Notes: generated from the letters alone by a model not told the origin. DNA of 40,200 nt from an uncultured Pelagibacteraceae bacterium (GCA_902571235.1 CACGBI010000011.1:1-40200), one strand, 5' to 3'. Shown: positions 24,835-33,135, numbered from the stretch's first letter. Translations and numbers: made by a program.

Positions 24835-25308
24835 ATGATCGAACAAATTTATAGCTACTTTACAACTGAAATGCTTTACATGTGGGTAAATCTTGGAGTG
24901 TTGCCATTTTGGTTATTAATCATATTTTTCCCCCAATCTCATCTTTGTAGATATCTTGCTACATCAATATTGCCTATTTTTTTATTAAGTGGAGCCTATG
25001 TATTTGTTTTATACAAAGCTTATTTAGGATCATTTGATTTTAATAATAATTTTACTCTTTACTTGGGCATAAGTTATATATCTGAGTTATTTAGAGATGA
25101 TTATTATCTATTAATGTTTTGGATTCATTTCGTATCAATTAATTTATTTATTGGTGGCTGGATACTTAAAGATGCTCAGAAGCTTTTGGTTAACAAAATT
25201 TTGTTAGCGTTCCCTCTTATAATAACATATTTAATTGGCCCGTTAGGTATATTCATATATTGGATTATTAGAATTTTTTATGCAAAAAGTCTAAATTTAT
25301 ATGACTAG
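24835..25308 (+). CDS. ABA4-like (DUF4281) membrane protein
   Basis: This 157-aa protein has four membrane segments (about 15-35, 40-60, 95-115, 125-148). The segments FWIHFVSINLFIGGWILKDAQ and LIGPLGIFIYWIIR match the ABA4-like family, in which plant ABA4 is needed for neoxanthin synthesis. Bacterial members have no established reaction, though some have been linked to carotenoid chemistry. No carotenoid genes are next to it. The stop overlaps the start of the DsbA-like isomerase by 8 bp, so the genes are coupled. Confidence 0.75.
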   Translation: MIEQIYSYFTTEMLYMWVNLGVLPFWLLIIFFPQSHLCRYLATSILPIFLLSGAYVFVLYKAYLGSFDFNNNFTLYLGISYISELFRDDYYLLMFWIHFVSINLFIGGWILKDAQKLLVNKILLAFPLIITYLIGPLGIFIYWIIRIFYAKSLNLYD

Positions 25309-25879
25309 GTCAATAGATTTTTACTTTGATTTTATAAGTCCCTATTCATATTTAGCTCATAAAAAAATAATCAATTTAAATTTAAGAAATATTTTTAATT
25401 ATAAGGCTATTCTACTAGGTGGGTTACATAATTTAGCTGAAGTTACACCACCTGCTTTTAATGAAAGAAAAATGAAAAATATGAAAGAAGATTGTAATTT
25501 AATTGCAAAAAAAAATAAAATTTCATTTAAATGGAATGAAAAGTTTCCAATTAATTCTTTATATTTAATGAGAGGATTTTTAATTATTGATGATAATAAA
25601 AAAAGTACATTTATTGATTTATGTTTTGATGCTTACTGGAAAGATAACTTGGATATTTCAACTGAAAAAAACATACAAAAAATTTTAACTGATTGTGAAA
25701 TTGATCATGCTTTCTTTAAAAAAGAGATAAAAGAGCAAAGAATTAAAGATAAGCTTAAAGATTTAACTGGCGAAGCATTTAACTTAGATGTCTTTGGAGC
25801 TCCAACCTTTTTAGTTAACAACAAACTTTTTTGGGGACAAGATCGATTAGAATATGCAATAGATGAGTCAAAAAATTAA
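25301..25879 (+). CDS. 2-hydroxychromene-2-carboxylate isomerase-like (DsbA-fold, kappa-GST type)
   Basis: This 192-aa thioredoxin-fold protein has an N-terminal FYFDFISPYSYLAHKK, where Ser13 replaces the CxxC of DsbA and would bind glutathione. Later come the helical insertion and the end motif DVFGAPTFLVNNKLFWGQDRL with a cis-Pro. These are the hallmarks of HCCA isomerase/kappa GST proteins. In sequenced genomes such enzymes often occur far from any naphthalene pathway, so the substrate is unknown. It is coupled to the ABA4-like gene (8-bp overlap), and the glycosyltransferase-like gene follows after 12 bp. Confidence 0.82.
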   Translation: MTRSIDFYFDFISPYSYLAHKKIINLNLRNIFNYKAILLGGLHNLAEVTPPAFNERKMKNMKEDCNLIAKKNKISFKWNEKFPINSLYLMRGFLIIDDNKKSTFIDLCFDAYWKDNLDISTEKNIQKILTDCEIDHAFFKKEIKEQRIKDKLKDLTGEAFNLDVFGAPTFLVNNKLFWGQDRLEYAIDESKN

Positions 25880-25891
25880 GTAAATAAAAAA

Positions 25892-26872
25892 ATGAAAAAA
25901 CTTTTTATAAGATTAGCTAAAATTTTGGGTTATGAAATTATTGATCAAAATAATTTTATTTCACCGACGTTAAAAAAGGAATTAAATGAAGATCTATCAA
26001 ATTTTAATGATAGCTCAATTATTTTACCACTTGGTGAAGTAAAAATTACAAGAAAAATTAAATCATTATTAATTGTTTTCAGAACAAATACTTCTGTTGA
26101 GATATGGGACCAAAACAAGAAAAGATTATTTGAATATCCAAAAATAGAATATGCAACCAGATCATTAAATTCTTTAATAAAATCAATTAAATTTTTAAGA
26201 CAAAAATTACCTGAAATAAATATTAAATTAATTATCTTAGATGATCATTCAAATAATGAAAACCTTGAAAAAATCAAAAAAATATCTGAACAAGAAAAAA
26301 GTTCGGAAATAATTTCATTAGATCATGATAAATATAAATCTGTAATCTTAAAACAAAAATCAGCAGAAACGTTTTCAAATCTTGCAAGTTTATTAAATTC
26401 TTTTGAAATTGGAAAAGAGCTTGGGGAAGATTTAGTTTTTTTTGTTGAAGATGATTATTTACATTTTGAAACAATGTTAGAAGAAATGATTTCCTCTTAC
26501 CAAAGAATATCTTCTCAATTAGATAAAGATATTTTTATGTGCCCTTCAGACTACCCTTATCTATATATGGGTAATGAAAAAACAAATGTTTTAATAGGTA
26601 GTAAACGTCACTGGAGAACAATAGATAAAACTTTATGTACCTTTTTAACTTCTAAAACATTAATTAATAAATACTGGGATAATTTTAAAAAAAACTGTGA
26701 AAATAGACATGATCCTTTTGAAAAATATCTAAATGAAATCTATCAAAAGGAGATTTGCATTTCTCCTCTTAAAAGTCTTTCTCTTCATTTAACAAATATT
26801 AATTCAAGCTACGGATTAGCACCATTTATTAATTACAAAGAATTGTGGGAAGAAAATAAGATTAATCATTAA
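25892..26872 (+). CDS. glycosyltransferase family 2-like protein
   Basis: This 326-aa soluble protein begins with an unrecognised 50-residue segment and then has a GT-A-like core. LIVFRTNTS and LNSLIKSIKFL are followed by KLIILDDHSN (D-D nucleotide-binding strand). FFVEDDYLHFETMLEEM provides a DxD-like EDDY, and CEN..HDPFEKYLNE comes further on. No membrane segment is seen. The donor and acceptor sugars cannot be inferred. It is the last gene of the ABA4-isomerase run, ending just before the amt terminator. Confidence 0.6.
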   Translation: MKKLFIRLAKILGYEIIDQNNFISPTLKKELNEDLSNFNDSSIILPLGEVKITRKIKSLLIVFRTNTSVEIWDQNKKRLFEYPKIEYATRSLNSLIKSIKFLRQKLPEINIKLIILDDHSNNENLEKIKKISEQEKSSEIISLDHDKYKSVILKQKSAETFSNLASLLNSFEIGKELGEDLVFFVEDDYLHFETMLEEMISSYQRISSQLDKDIFMCPSDYPYLYMGNEKTNVLIGSKRHWRTIDKTLCTFLTSKTLINKYWDNFKKNCENRHDPFEKYLNEIYQKEICISPLKSLSLHLTNINSSYGLAPFINYKELWEENKINH

Positions 26873-26887
26873 TCTTTACACTAAATA

Positions 26888-26912
26888 AAAAAAGGCCCCG
26901 AAGGGCCCTTTT
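26888..26912 (-). terminator. UUCG-loop intrinsic terminator of amt (bidirectional)
   Basis: On the minus strand AAAAGGGCCC-TTCG-GGGCC is followed by TTTTTTT-ATTT: a GC-rich stem with one bulge, a tetraloop of the UUCG type and a seven-T tract. It ends amt, whose stop is 32 bp upstream. On the plus strand the hairpin is followed by TTTTC only, so termination of the glycosyltransferase gene would be weaker. Confidence 0.85.
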
Positions 26913-26943
26913 CATTATTAACTAAAGAGAGAAAGTTAATTTT

Positions 26944-28245
26944 TTAATCTCTTATTGCGTATGCAATTACACCTGTCTCAGTAACATCGGTACCTTTAGT
27001 TTCACCTTCTTTACTTAGCCTTAGGCCAATCGTTGCTTTAATTGCACTAAACACTATGTAAGCTACGATGAAAACAAATGCATTAACTGCTATGACACCA
27101 ATTAACTGATTACTAAAAGATGCATCTGCATTAGTTGCTGGCACTATTAATGTACCCCAAATACCAGCAAACAAGTGTGCTGGTATAGCACCTACTACAT
27201 CATCAATTTTTAATGAGAATAATAGTTTAGTTCCATAGACAACTATTAAACCACCAACTGCACCAATTAAAATAGCTGCAAAAGGTGATGGAGCTAATGG
27301 CTCAGCAGTAACTGCAACTAATCCACCAATACAACCATTCAACATTTGGATTACATCTGTTTTACCAAAATGTAATCTTGTAATTACAGCAGCACCCATT
27401 ACACCGCCAGCACCAGCTAAAAATGTATTTATAAAGATAGTTGATACAGCAATTGCATCATCAGCAGTTCCCATAGCTAATTGTGAACCACCGTTGAAAC
27501 CAAACCAACCTAACCATAAAATAAATACTCCAATTGTAACTAATGGTATTGATGAAGCAGCAAATGGTTTAAGTGGAGCTGGAGCACCAGACTTTGTAAA
27601 TCTTCCAAGTCTTGGACCAATTATTATTGCACCAGCTAAAGCAGCTGCACCTCCAGTTGAGTGTACTAAAGTCGAACCGGCAAAATCAGAAAAACCTAAT
27701 TCTGCTAACCAGCCTCCACCCCACTGCCAACCCATTACGATTGGATAAATAATTCCTGAAAGAATTGCAGCGAATACGAAGAATGGCCATAACTTTATTC
27801 TTTCTGCCATTGTTCCAGATACAATGGAAACTGTAGTTGCACAGAATACCATTTGGAAATACCAATCCGAACCATCCGAATAACCTGTATCTACTGCACT
27901 TGCATCAGACCATGGTATGAATTTACCAATATATCCGCCCTCTGGAATACCATAAGCTAAGTTATATCCTACCATCCAGAACATAATTCCTGCAATTGAA
28001 AATAAACCTATATTTTTTGCACAGATAACGGATACACTTTTTGACGTAACCATTCCTGATTCTAACATTGCAAACCCAGCTGCCATAAACATCACCAAGA
28101 AACCACAAATTAGAAATAACAAGGTATTAAATATAAAACCCACTTCTGCAGACACTGTAGTATCCGCCATTCCTGCACTACTCATATTTAATAAAAAAAT
28201 TAAACTTATAAGTGGTGCACTTATTTTTTTTAATATTTTAGTCAT
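26944..28245 (-). CDS. amt: ammonium transporter Amt
   Basis: This protein of about 433 aa has an N-terminal signal-like segment (MTKILKKISAPLISLIFLLN) and then 11 membrane segments. Family motifs visible are GFMVMFMAAGFAMLESGMV, FQMVFCATTVSIVSGTMAERIKLWPFF, DFAGSTLVHSTGGAAALAG with the pore His, and HLFAGIWGTL with the second His. It carries ammonium across the inner membrane. The start is the ATG at 28245, preceded by GGGAGG at 5-nt spacing. An ATG at 28257 lies inside that Shine-Dalgarno and would add only MGGL. A hairpin pairs the GGGAGG (see separate entry), and no glnK is adjacent. Confidence 0.93.
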   Translation of the reverse strand: MTKILKKISAPLISLIFLLNMSSAGMADTTVSAEVGFIFNTLLFLICGFLVMFMAAGFAMLESGMVTSKSVSVICAKNIGLFSIAGIMFWMVGYNLAYGIPEGGYIGKFIPWSDASAVDTGYSDGSDWYFQMVFCATTVSIVSGTMAERIKLWPFFVFAAILSGIIYPIVMGWQWGGGWLAELGFSDFAGSTLVHSTGGAAALAGAIIIGPRLGRFTKSGAPAPLKPFAASSIPLVTIGVFILWLGWFGFNGGSQLAMGTADDAIAVSTIFINTFLAGAGGVMGAAVITRLHFGKTDVIQMLNGCIGGLVAVTAEPLAPSPFAAILIGAVGGLIVVYGTKLLFSLKIDDVVGAIPAHLFAGIWGTLIVPATNADASFSNQLIGVIAVNAFVFIVAYIVFSAIKATIGLRLSKEGETKGTDVTETGVIAYAIRD

Positions 28246-28249
28246 AAGA

Positions 28250-28268
28250 CCTCCCATTTAATGAGAGG
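28250..28268 (-). promoter_or_regulatory. hairpin sequestering the amt Shine-Dalgarno
   Basis: In the amt mRNA, CCUCUCAU (28268-28261) and AUGGGAGG (28257-28250) form an 8-bp stem with one G-U pair and a UAA loop. The right arm contains the GGGAGG ribosome binding site 5 nt before the ATG at 28245. Flanking A-U adds a ninth pair. Sequestered translation initiation is the natural reading. A chance stem this exact over an SD is unlikely but not excluded. Confidence 0.55.
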
Positions 28269-28318
28269 TTTTATAAATTGATGAATTTTAAAAACTAACG
28301 CTGATTAGGAAAAATGGG

Positions 28319-28335
28319 TATGCATAATTTGCATA
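28319..28335. promoter_or_regulatory. perfect 6-5-6 inverted repeat upstream of amt
   Basis: TATGCA and TGCATA flank TAATT, about 74 bp upstream of the amt ATG. It is the length and symmetry expected of a dimeric regulator site. A nitrogen regulator is plausible given the target, but the sequence does not match the classical NtrC consensus closely. Confidence 0.35.
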
Positions 28336-28338
28336 TAG

Positions 28339-28379
28339 AAACAGCCTCAATGCTTATTTTACAAACATTAAGGCTGTTT
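28339..28379 (-). terminator. 14-bp hairpin after the HU gene
   Basis: AAACAGCCTTAATG and CATTGAGGCTGTTT (minus-strand reading) form a 14-bp stem with one mismatch and a 13-nt loop, starting 10 bp after the HU stop. No strong T-tract follows beyond TTT, so it may be a stabilising 3' hairpin or a weak terminator. It separates HU from amt. Confidence 0.55.
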
Positions 28380-28388
28380 AAAAAAGTG

Positions 28389-28664
28389 TTATCTATTGAA
28401 TACTTCTTTTAAAGCTTTTGCAGGTAAGAATTTTACCTTTTGTGATGCTGCAATTTGAATTTGCTCACCCGTTCTAGGATTTCTTCCAACTCTAGCTTTT
28501 CTCTTAGCTACTTTATAAGTGCCAAATCCAGCAATTTTTACTGAATCATCACCTTTTAAAGCATCTAAAATAGTGTTGGTAATTGTATCAAAAGTTCTTT
28601 CAGCATCAGCTTTGCTTAAGTTCAAAGCGCCTGAAAGCTTTACTATTAACTGTTTTTTGTTCAT
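28389..28664 (-). CDS. hup: HU-family DNA-binding protein
   Basis: This 91-aa protein shows the HU/IHF fold: MNKKQLIVKLSGALNLSKADAERTFDTITNTI (helical dimer core), GFGTYKVAKRKARVGRNPRTGEQIQI with the RNPRTGE beta-arm that inserts proline in the minor groove, and KVKFLPAKALKEVFNR. It compacts DNA as a dimer. The start is supported by GGAG 5 nt upstream. It stands alone between amt and rseP. Arm sequence favours HU rather than IHF, but the two cannot be fully separated without comparison. Confidence 0.92.
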   Translation of the reverse strand: MNKKQLIVKLSGALNLSKADAERTFDTITNTILDALKGDDSVKIAGFGTYKVAKRKARVGRNPRTGEQIQIAASQKVKFLPAKALKEVFNR

Positions 28665-28749
28665 TTTAGCTCCGGTTTTATTGGTTAATTTCTATGTTTC
28701 AAAAAAACTAAGCAAAATCAATCTTTTTTTTAGTATTTCAAATTTATAT

Positions 28750-28769
28750 ATATACAATATGTTGTATAT
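28750..28769. promoter_or_regulatory. 8-4-8 inverted repeat upstream of the HU gene
   Basis: ATATACAA and TTGTATAT flank TATG, a perfect 20-bp palindrome about 86 bp upstream of the HU start and 52 bp past the rseP stop. It could be an operator of the HU promoter. AT-rich composition raises the chance level, but 16 matched positions is notable. Confidence 0.35.
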
Positions 28770-28820
28770 TATTAAATAAACATTGATTTTATTGAGTTTT
28801 TTTAGATTTACTAGTTTATT

Positions 28821-29933
28821 TTATTTAAATAAACCAAGGTCTTTTAGATCATTAAAAGTTGTAAAAAACATCAAAGATATCAATAAAAACATACCGATTC
28901 GAAAAAAACCTTCTTGAGTTTTTTGAGACAAAGGCCGACCTAAAACTTTTTCAAAGGCATAAAACATCAAATGTCCACCATCTAACATTGGTATAGGAAA
29001 TAAATTTACCAAACCAAGACTTATAGAAATATAAGCCATCATGCTAATAAAAGCTAAAAAACCAATATCAGCAACTTGTCCTGAAATTTTAGCTATCCTT
29101 ATTGGTCCACCTAATTGTGAAGTATCAGCTTTACCAACTATCATTCCACCGATGTATTTTAGGGACGAGATACTTACATAATATACCTCATTAAAGGCAT
29201 GCAATAATGATTGAGCTGGGCCAAGTTTAATATGATTTATTTTATCATTATATGCACCCAGTTTAATACCAACCATTCTTTTATTAATTTTATTTCCTAA
29301 ATTATCTTCACCTTTAACCATATTAGGTTTTATTCTTAATAAAATTTCGTCATAAGAACGCTTTACCTTAAAATTAATTAAATCATCAGTAGACATCATA
29401 ATATATTTGGAAACATCCATGATGCTATGAACCTTATTATCATCAATTTCTAAGATAACGTCGCCTTTTTTAATGCCGCCAATCATTGCAGGGCTATCTT
29501 TTTGAACTTCGTTTATCACTGCTGGAGTAAAATCTTTTCCAATAAACATATAAATTGAAGAAAAAATAAATAACGCCAATAAAAAATTGGCAAATGGGCC
29601 ACCAAAAACAATTAAAGCTCTTTGATATAAAGGTTTTAATGTAAATAATTTTTTTTGCTCCTCTTTATTATATCTATTTAAAATTTCTTCATGATCCGCT
29701 TGTGAATATACATTTCTATCACCAAAAAACTTTACATATCCGCCAAGGGGTATCCAGCAAATCTTCCATCTAGTGCCTGATTTATCATTCCAACCAAATA
29801 TTTCTTTACCAAAACCAATTGAAAAATCAGTAACTCCCACACCATATCTTTTTGCAAAATAATAATGACCATATTCATGTATAAACACCACAATTAAAAT
29901 TAAGAATATAAATGGCAAAATATAAGTTAGCAT
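28821..29933 (-). CDS. rseP: RseP-family site-2 zinc metalloprotease
   Basis: This 370-aa intramembrane protease has HEYGH (His19, Glu20, His23) in the first membrane segment. The PDZ domain spans about 130-200 (PAVINEVQKDSPAMIGGIKKGDVILEI). The second zinc ligand is in LFPIPMLDGGH in the penultimate segment. Only one PDZ is visible where E. coli RseP has two, and the length fits the shorter alphaproteobacterial form. It releases sigma factors or cleaves signal peptides by intramembrane proteolysis. It starts 9 bp after the rhodanese gene. The usual neighbours cdsA, dxr and bamA are absent from the window. Confidence 0.92.
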   Translation of the reverse strand: MLTYILPFIFLILIVVFIHEYGHYYFAKRYGVGVTDFSIGFGKEIFGWNDKSGTRWKICWIPLGGYVKFFGDRNVYSQADHEEILNRYNKEEQKKLFTLKPLYQRALIVFGGPFANFLLALFIFSSIYMFIGKDFTPAVINEVQKDSPAMIGGIKKGDVILEIDDNKVHSIMDVSKYIMMSTDDLINFKVKRSYDEILLRIKPNMVKGEDNLGNKINKRMVGIKLGAYNDKINHIKLGPAQSLLHAFNEVYYVSISSLKYIGGMIVGKADTSQLGGPIRIAKISGQVADIGFLAFISMMAYISISLGLVNLFPIPMLDGGHLMFYAFEKVLGRPLSQKTQEGFFRIGMFLLISLMFFTTFNDLKDLGLFK

Positions 29934-29942
29934 AAATATTAA

Positions 29943-30326
29943 TTAAACAATTTTGAAGTCACTTTGTTTTATCGAGCTAAAACCTCCTTCGATATGGGAT
30001 ACTTTTTCAAAACCCATATCCTGCAAAGATTTTGCTGCTAAAGCTGATCTTGCACCTGCAGCACAAAATAAAACCATTTCTTTTTTAAAATCTAATTTTC
30101 CTTCTTTAAAATATTGACTATTGGGATCTATCCAAAATTCCAACATTCCCCTTGGAATATGAACTGAATTTTCAACTCTGCCTTCTTTTTCTAATTCTCT
30201 GACATCTCTAATATCAATTAAATTACATTTATTTTCTTTAAAAAGTTTTAATGCTTGATTTGCATTAATTGTTTTAATTTCTGAATATGCTTCTTGGACT
30301 AATGTTTGTGCTGATTTAATTGGCAT
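29943..30326 (-). CDS. rhodanese-domain sulfurtransferase-like protein
   Basis: This 127-aa protein is a single rhodanese domain. NLIDIRDVRELEKEGRVENSVHIPRG is the family entry motif, and the active-site loop is VLFCAAGARSALAA with Cys88 as the persulfide-carrying residue. No signal peptide is seen. A small C-terminal extension (SHIEGGFSSIKQS) follows. Such proteins move sulfur or act in redox and detoxification roles; the substrate is unknown. It is 9 bp upstream of rseP, suggesting co-transcription. Confidence 0.85.
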   Translation of the reverse strand: MPIKSAQTLVQEAYSEIKTINANQALKLFKENKCNLIDIRDVRELEKEGRVENSVHIPRGMLEFWIDPNSQYFKEGKLDFKKEMVLFCAAGARSALAAKSLQDMGFEKVSHIEGGFSSIKQSDFKIV

Positions 30327-30450
30327 ATACTCTTATATATCAAAAAAATTAAAATTTATATAAAATTTAATTAATAATAAATTATTTAATTAGATTACAA
30401 TAAACTAGATTGTGGTTGAATTATTAGATATTTAATCTACCTATTAGACT

Positions 30451-30960
30451 GTGAAAATTTTTAAATTTATAGTTTTATTTGTTGTTTTTTTATCTAATCA
30501 AAATTTGTTTGCAGAGGAAAACAATTCGAAAATTTATGAAGGAAAATGGATTATAAATTGCTCTTCCAAGTCTAAAGAAAACGAAAAAGAATGTGCTCTT
30601 GAAAGAAGCATTTTTATTGATCAAGAGATGAAAAAAAAGCTCATCACAATCATTATGCAAACAAAACTGCCTTCTAAAAATGTTAGATTTGTTTTAATTA
30701 GCCCTCTTGGAACGCAAATTCCATCTGGTGTGAGAATTGGTTTCGATGGTAAATTTATTAGTGATAAAGGGTTTGGCTTTAATATTTGCCGGAAAATTGG
30801 TTGTATTACTTCAATGATGGTTAAAAAAGAAACTTTAGATCGATTTAAAAAAGCAAAAGAACTAAATCTAGAATATGTGGGTGGAAATGGACAAAAAATT
30901 AATGTTAATTTCAGTTTGGATGGTTTTGGTGAAGAATTCAAAAAAATAACAGAAATCTAA
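30451..30960 (+). CDS. IalB-family secreted protein
   Basis: This 169-aa protein starts with GTG (30451) and has a cleavable signal peptide: MKIFKFIVLFVVFLSNQNLFA, with cleavage expected after LFA. The mature part matches invasion-associated locus B (IalB) proteins: WIINCSSKSKENEKECALER holds two conserved Cys, and FNICRKIGCITSM holds two more, probably forming disulfides in the periplasm. FVLISPLGTQIPSGVRI is the conserved middle. The role of IalB proteins in free-living alphaproteobacteria is unclear. It stands alone, divergent from the rhodanese-rseP pair. Confidence 0.82.
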   Translation: MKIFKFIVLFVVFLSNQNLFAEENNSKIYEGKWIINCSSKSKENEKECALERSIFIDQEMKKKLITIIMQTKLPSKNVRFVLISPLGTQIPSGVRIGFDGKFISDKGFGFNICRKIGCITSMMVKKETLDRFKKAKELNLEYVGGNGQKINVNFSLDGFGEEFKKITEI

Positions 30961-31061
30961 TATTTATATAAATAAGAAATTTTAAGTATTCTTGCTATTG
31001 TCATAAAAAGATATATTCATCCACATACTATTAATAAACTAATTCTATTTATCCTCACATA

Positions 31062-32477
31062 ATGAACTTTTCAGATTTACAAATAGAAAATAAACTAAAA
31101 AAATCAATTGAATTAGCTGATTTTAAAAACCCCACTCCTATCCAAAAAGAAAGTATACCAGTAAGTTTATTAGGTAATGATATCTTAGGAACAGCACAAA
31201 CTGGAACTGGTAAGACTTTGGCATTTACCATTCCTATGCTCAATAAATTGATAAAAGATAAACATGCAATGGCTTTAATTATTTGTCCAACGCGTGAACT
31301 TGCTACTCAGGTAATGGCAACTGTTCTAAAATTAAATGTGAGAGAAATTGGAATTGGTAATGCTCTTTTGATAGGTGGGGAGAGTATGCAAAAACAATTA
31401 AGAAAATTAAATAAAAGAGCAAGAATAATTGTTGGAACCCCAGGACGAATTAATGATCATTTAAAAAGAAAAAGTTTAGAATTATCCAAAGTAAATTACT
31501 TAGTGTTAGATGAAACAGATCGAATGTTGGATATGGGTTTCACTCCTCAAATAGAACAAATTTTAAGATTTGTTCCAAAAGACCATCAAACATTATTATT
31601 TTCTGCAACTTTACCTGATAATATTTTAAAAATATCTCAAAAATATTTAAAAAATCCTGAAAGGATTTCAGTTGGTTCATTATCAACTCCAATTGAAAAG
31701 ATTAAACAAGAAACTTTTGAGATTACACAAGATAAAAAATACCATGAGTTAATTAATCAATTAGTTGAAAGGACAGGTTCAATTTTAGTTTTTGTTAAGA
31801 CAAAACATGGTGCTGATAAAATTGTTAAAAAGTTGAAATTTGATGGTCATAAAGCAGACGCTATTCATGGAAATCTAAGACAAAGTAAAAGAGATAGAGT
31901 AATCAATGGCTTTAGAAATGGTCATAGTAGAATATTAGTTGCAACAGATGTTGCGGCACGTGGATTAGATATCCCAGTTATAAAACATGTTATTAACTTC
32001 GATCTTCCACAAGTTCCAGAGGATTATATTCATAGAATTGGAAGAACAGGTAGAGCTGGCAAAGATGGTTCAGCTTTAACATTTTTAACTCCTAGTGACC
32101 GATCAATGTGGAATTCAATTAGTAAATTAATTAATCCAAATTACAAATCTTCTCATCAGCAAATTAAGAAAAAATTTAAAGAAAAAAGAAAAGATAAACG
32201 TTCATTTAGAAAGAAAAATTTCTTAAAAGGAGAAAAAAATCTTTTATCAAAATTTAAAGGTAAAAAGAAATTTTCAAAAAACAATAAAGAAAATAAAAGA
32301 AGATTTAAGGAAAAGAAAAAAACTTTTGGCTACACTAATAATCCAAAATATTTTGATAAAAAATCTGATGAAAGTAATAAAGAAATTAAAAAAGTATTTT
32401 CATTTAAGGGTAAAAAGAAATTTAAGAATAGAAAAAGACCTAAAAACTTTAAATTTAAAAGATTTAAAAAAAAATAA
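31062..32477 (+). CDS. rhlE: RhlE-like DEAD-box RNA helicase (DETD variant)
   Basis: This 471-aa helicase has the Q motif (Gln28), motif I AQTGTGKT (45-52), Ia PTRELATQV, Ib TPGR, motif II DETD (150-153, instead of DEAD), motif III SAT, then RGLDIP and HRIGRTGRAG. Around it LDETDRMLDMGF is otherwise the RhlE form. After about residue 345 comes a long Lys/Arg/Phe-rich tail (about 125 residues, repeated KGKKKF and KKKF blocks), typical of RNA-binding extensions. It probably unwinds structured RNA in ribosome assembly or mRNA decay. Its stop is only 4 bp from the stop of the convergent SRAP gene, leaving no room for a terminator. Confidence 0.9.
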   Translation: MNFSDLQIENKLKKSIELADFKNPTPIQKESIPVSLLGNDILGTAQTGTGKTLAFTIPMLNKLIKDKHAMALIICPTRELATQVMATVLKLNVREIGIGNALLIGGESMQKQLRKLNKRARIIVGTPGRINDHLKRKSLELSKVNYLVLDETDRMLDMGFTPQIEQILRFVPKDHQTLLFSATLPDNILKISQKYLKNPERISVGSLSTPIEKIKQETFEITQDKKYHELINQLVERTGSILVFVKTKHGADKIVKKLKFDGHKADAIHGNLRQSKRDRVINGFRNGHSRILVATDVAARGLDIPVIKHVINFDLPQVPEDYIHRIGRTGRAGKDGSALTFLTPSDRSMWNSISKLINPNYKSSHQQIKKKFKEKRKDKRSFRKKNFLKGEKNLLSKFKGKKKFSKNNKENKRRFKEKKKTFGYTNNPKYFDKKSDESNKEIKKVFSFKGKKKFKNRKRPKNFKFKRFKKK

Positions 32478-32481
32478 TTTC

Positions 32482-33108
32482 TCAATTATTTATTGGTTGT
32501 ATCAATGATGCGGTATTATTAGTTGGTTTATTTACATCTTTTGAAATTTCATAAAAAACAAGATTTGGTTTTTTACACTCTTTCAAAAAATTTGAACCTG
32601 ATAATTCTAAATTTAAATATCGATTTACATCAGTTTGATTGAGAATTACAGGTTGTCTGTGATGAACATCTTTAATATTTTCTGATGCTTCTTCAGTTAT
32701 TAAACAAAATTGATCTTTTTCATAAATGGCTGCGAAAAAAATTGGTTTTTTATCAACTCTTAAAAAATAATGAGGAATTTTTTCTTTTTCATCTCTTTTC
32801 CATTCATAAAATCCATCTGCAACTGCAACACATCTGAAATCCTTAATTAATTTTTTAAATGATATCTTTTCGTCTATTGTTTCAAGTCTTGCATTAATTA
32901 ATGCTTTAAAATCTTTATCTTTTGCCCAGCCAGGGACTAAACCCCATTTTAAGTTTTCTAAAGTATTACCATTTTTATATTTCTTTATTACTGGAAGTTT
33001 TTGGTAAGGGTGAGCATTATAATTTTCATTATCTTCAACCTGAATAGCTGATTTAACTAACTTATCTGTTTTAGAAACAGGACTAGTTACAACATATCTG
33101 CCACACAT
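32482..33108 (-). CDS. SRAP-domain abasic-site processing protein (YedK/HMCES type)
   Basis: This 208-aa SRAP protein begins MCGRY, where Cys2 becomes the N-terminal nucleophile after Met removal and crosslinks to abasic sites in single-stranded DNA. Other family residues are in NAHPYQKLPVI, NARLETI, FYEWKRDEKEKIPHYF with the active-site Glu, and HHRQPVIL with the His. It shields abasic sites at replication forks. It is probably separate from the amidotransferase upstream (27-bp gap on the same strand), although co-transcription is possible. Confidence 0.92.
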   Translation of the reverse strand: MCGRYVVTSPVSKTDKLVKSAIQVEDNENYNAHPYQKLPVIKKYKNGNTLENLKWGLVPGWAKDKDFKALINARLETIDEKISFKKLIKDFRCVAVADGFYEWKRDEKEKIPHYFLRVDKKPIFFAAIYEKDQFCLITEEASENIKDVHHRQPVILNQTDVNRYLNLELSGSNFLKECKKPNLVFYEISKDVNKPTNNTASLIQPINN

Positions 33109-33135
33109 AAATTCTTAAAGTTTTAAAAATTTTAA

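Noticed and set aside
28246-28257. Upstream ATG giving MGGL before Amt
   Set aside because: It lies inside the Shine-Dalgarno of the downstream ATG and would need a ribosome site that is not there.
28519-28779. 86-aa plus-strand frame over the HU gene
   Set aside because: It is the shadow of the HU frame on the other strand; the extension past 28665 is low-complexity.
32326-32508. 60-aa frame overlapping the 3' end of the helicase
   Set aside because: It arises from the AAA/AAG-rich tail in another frame and has no independent signals.
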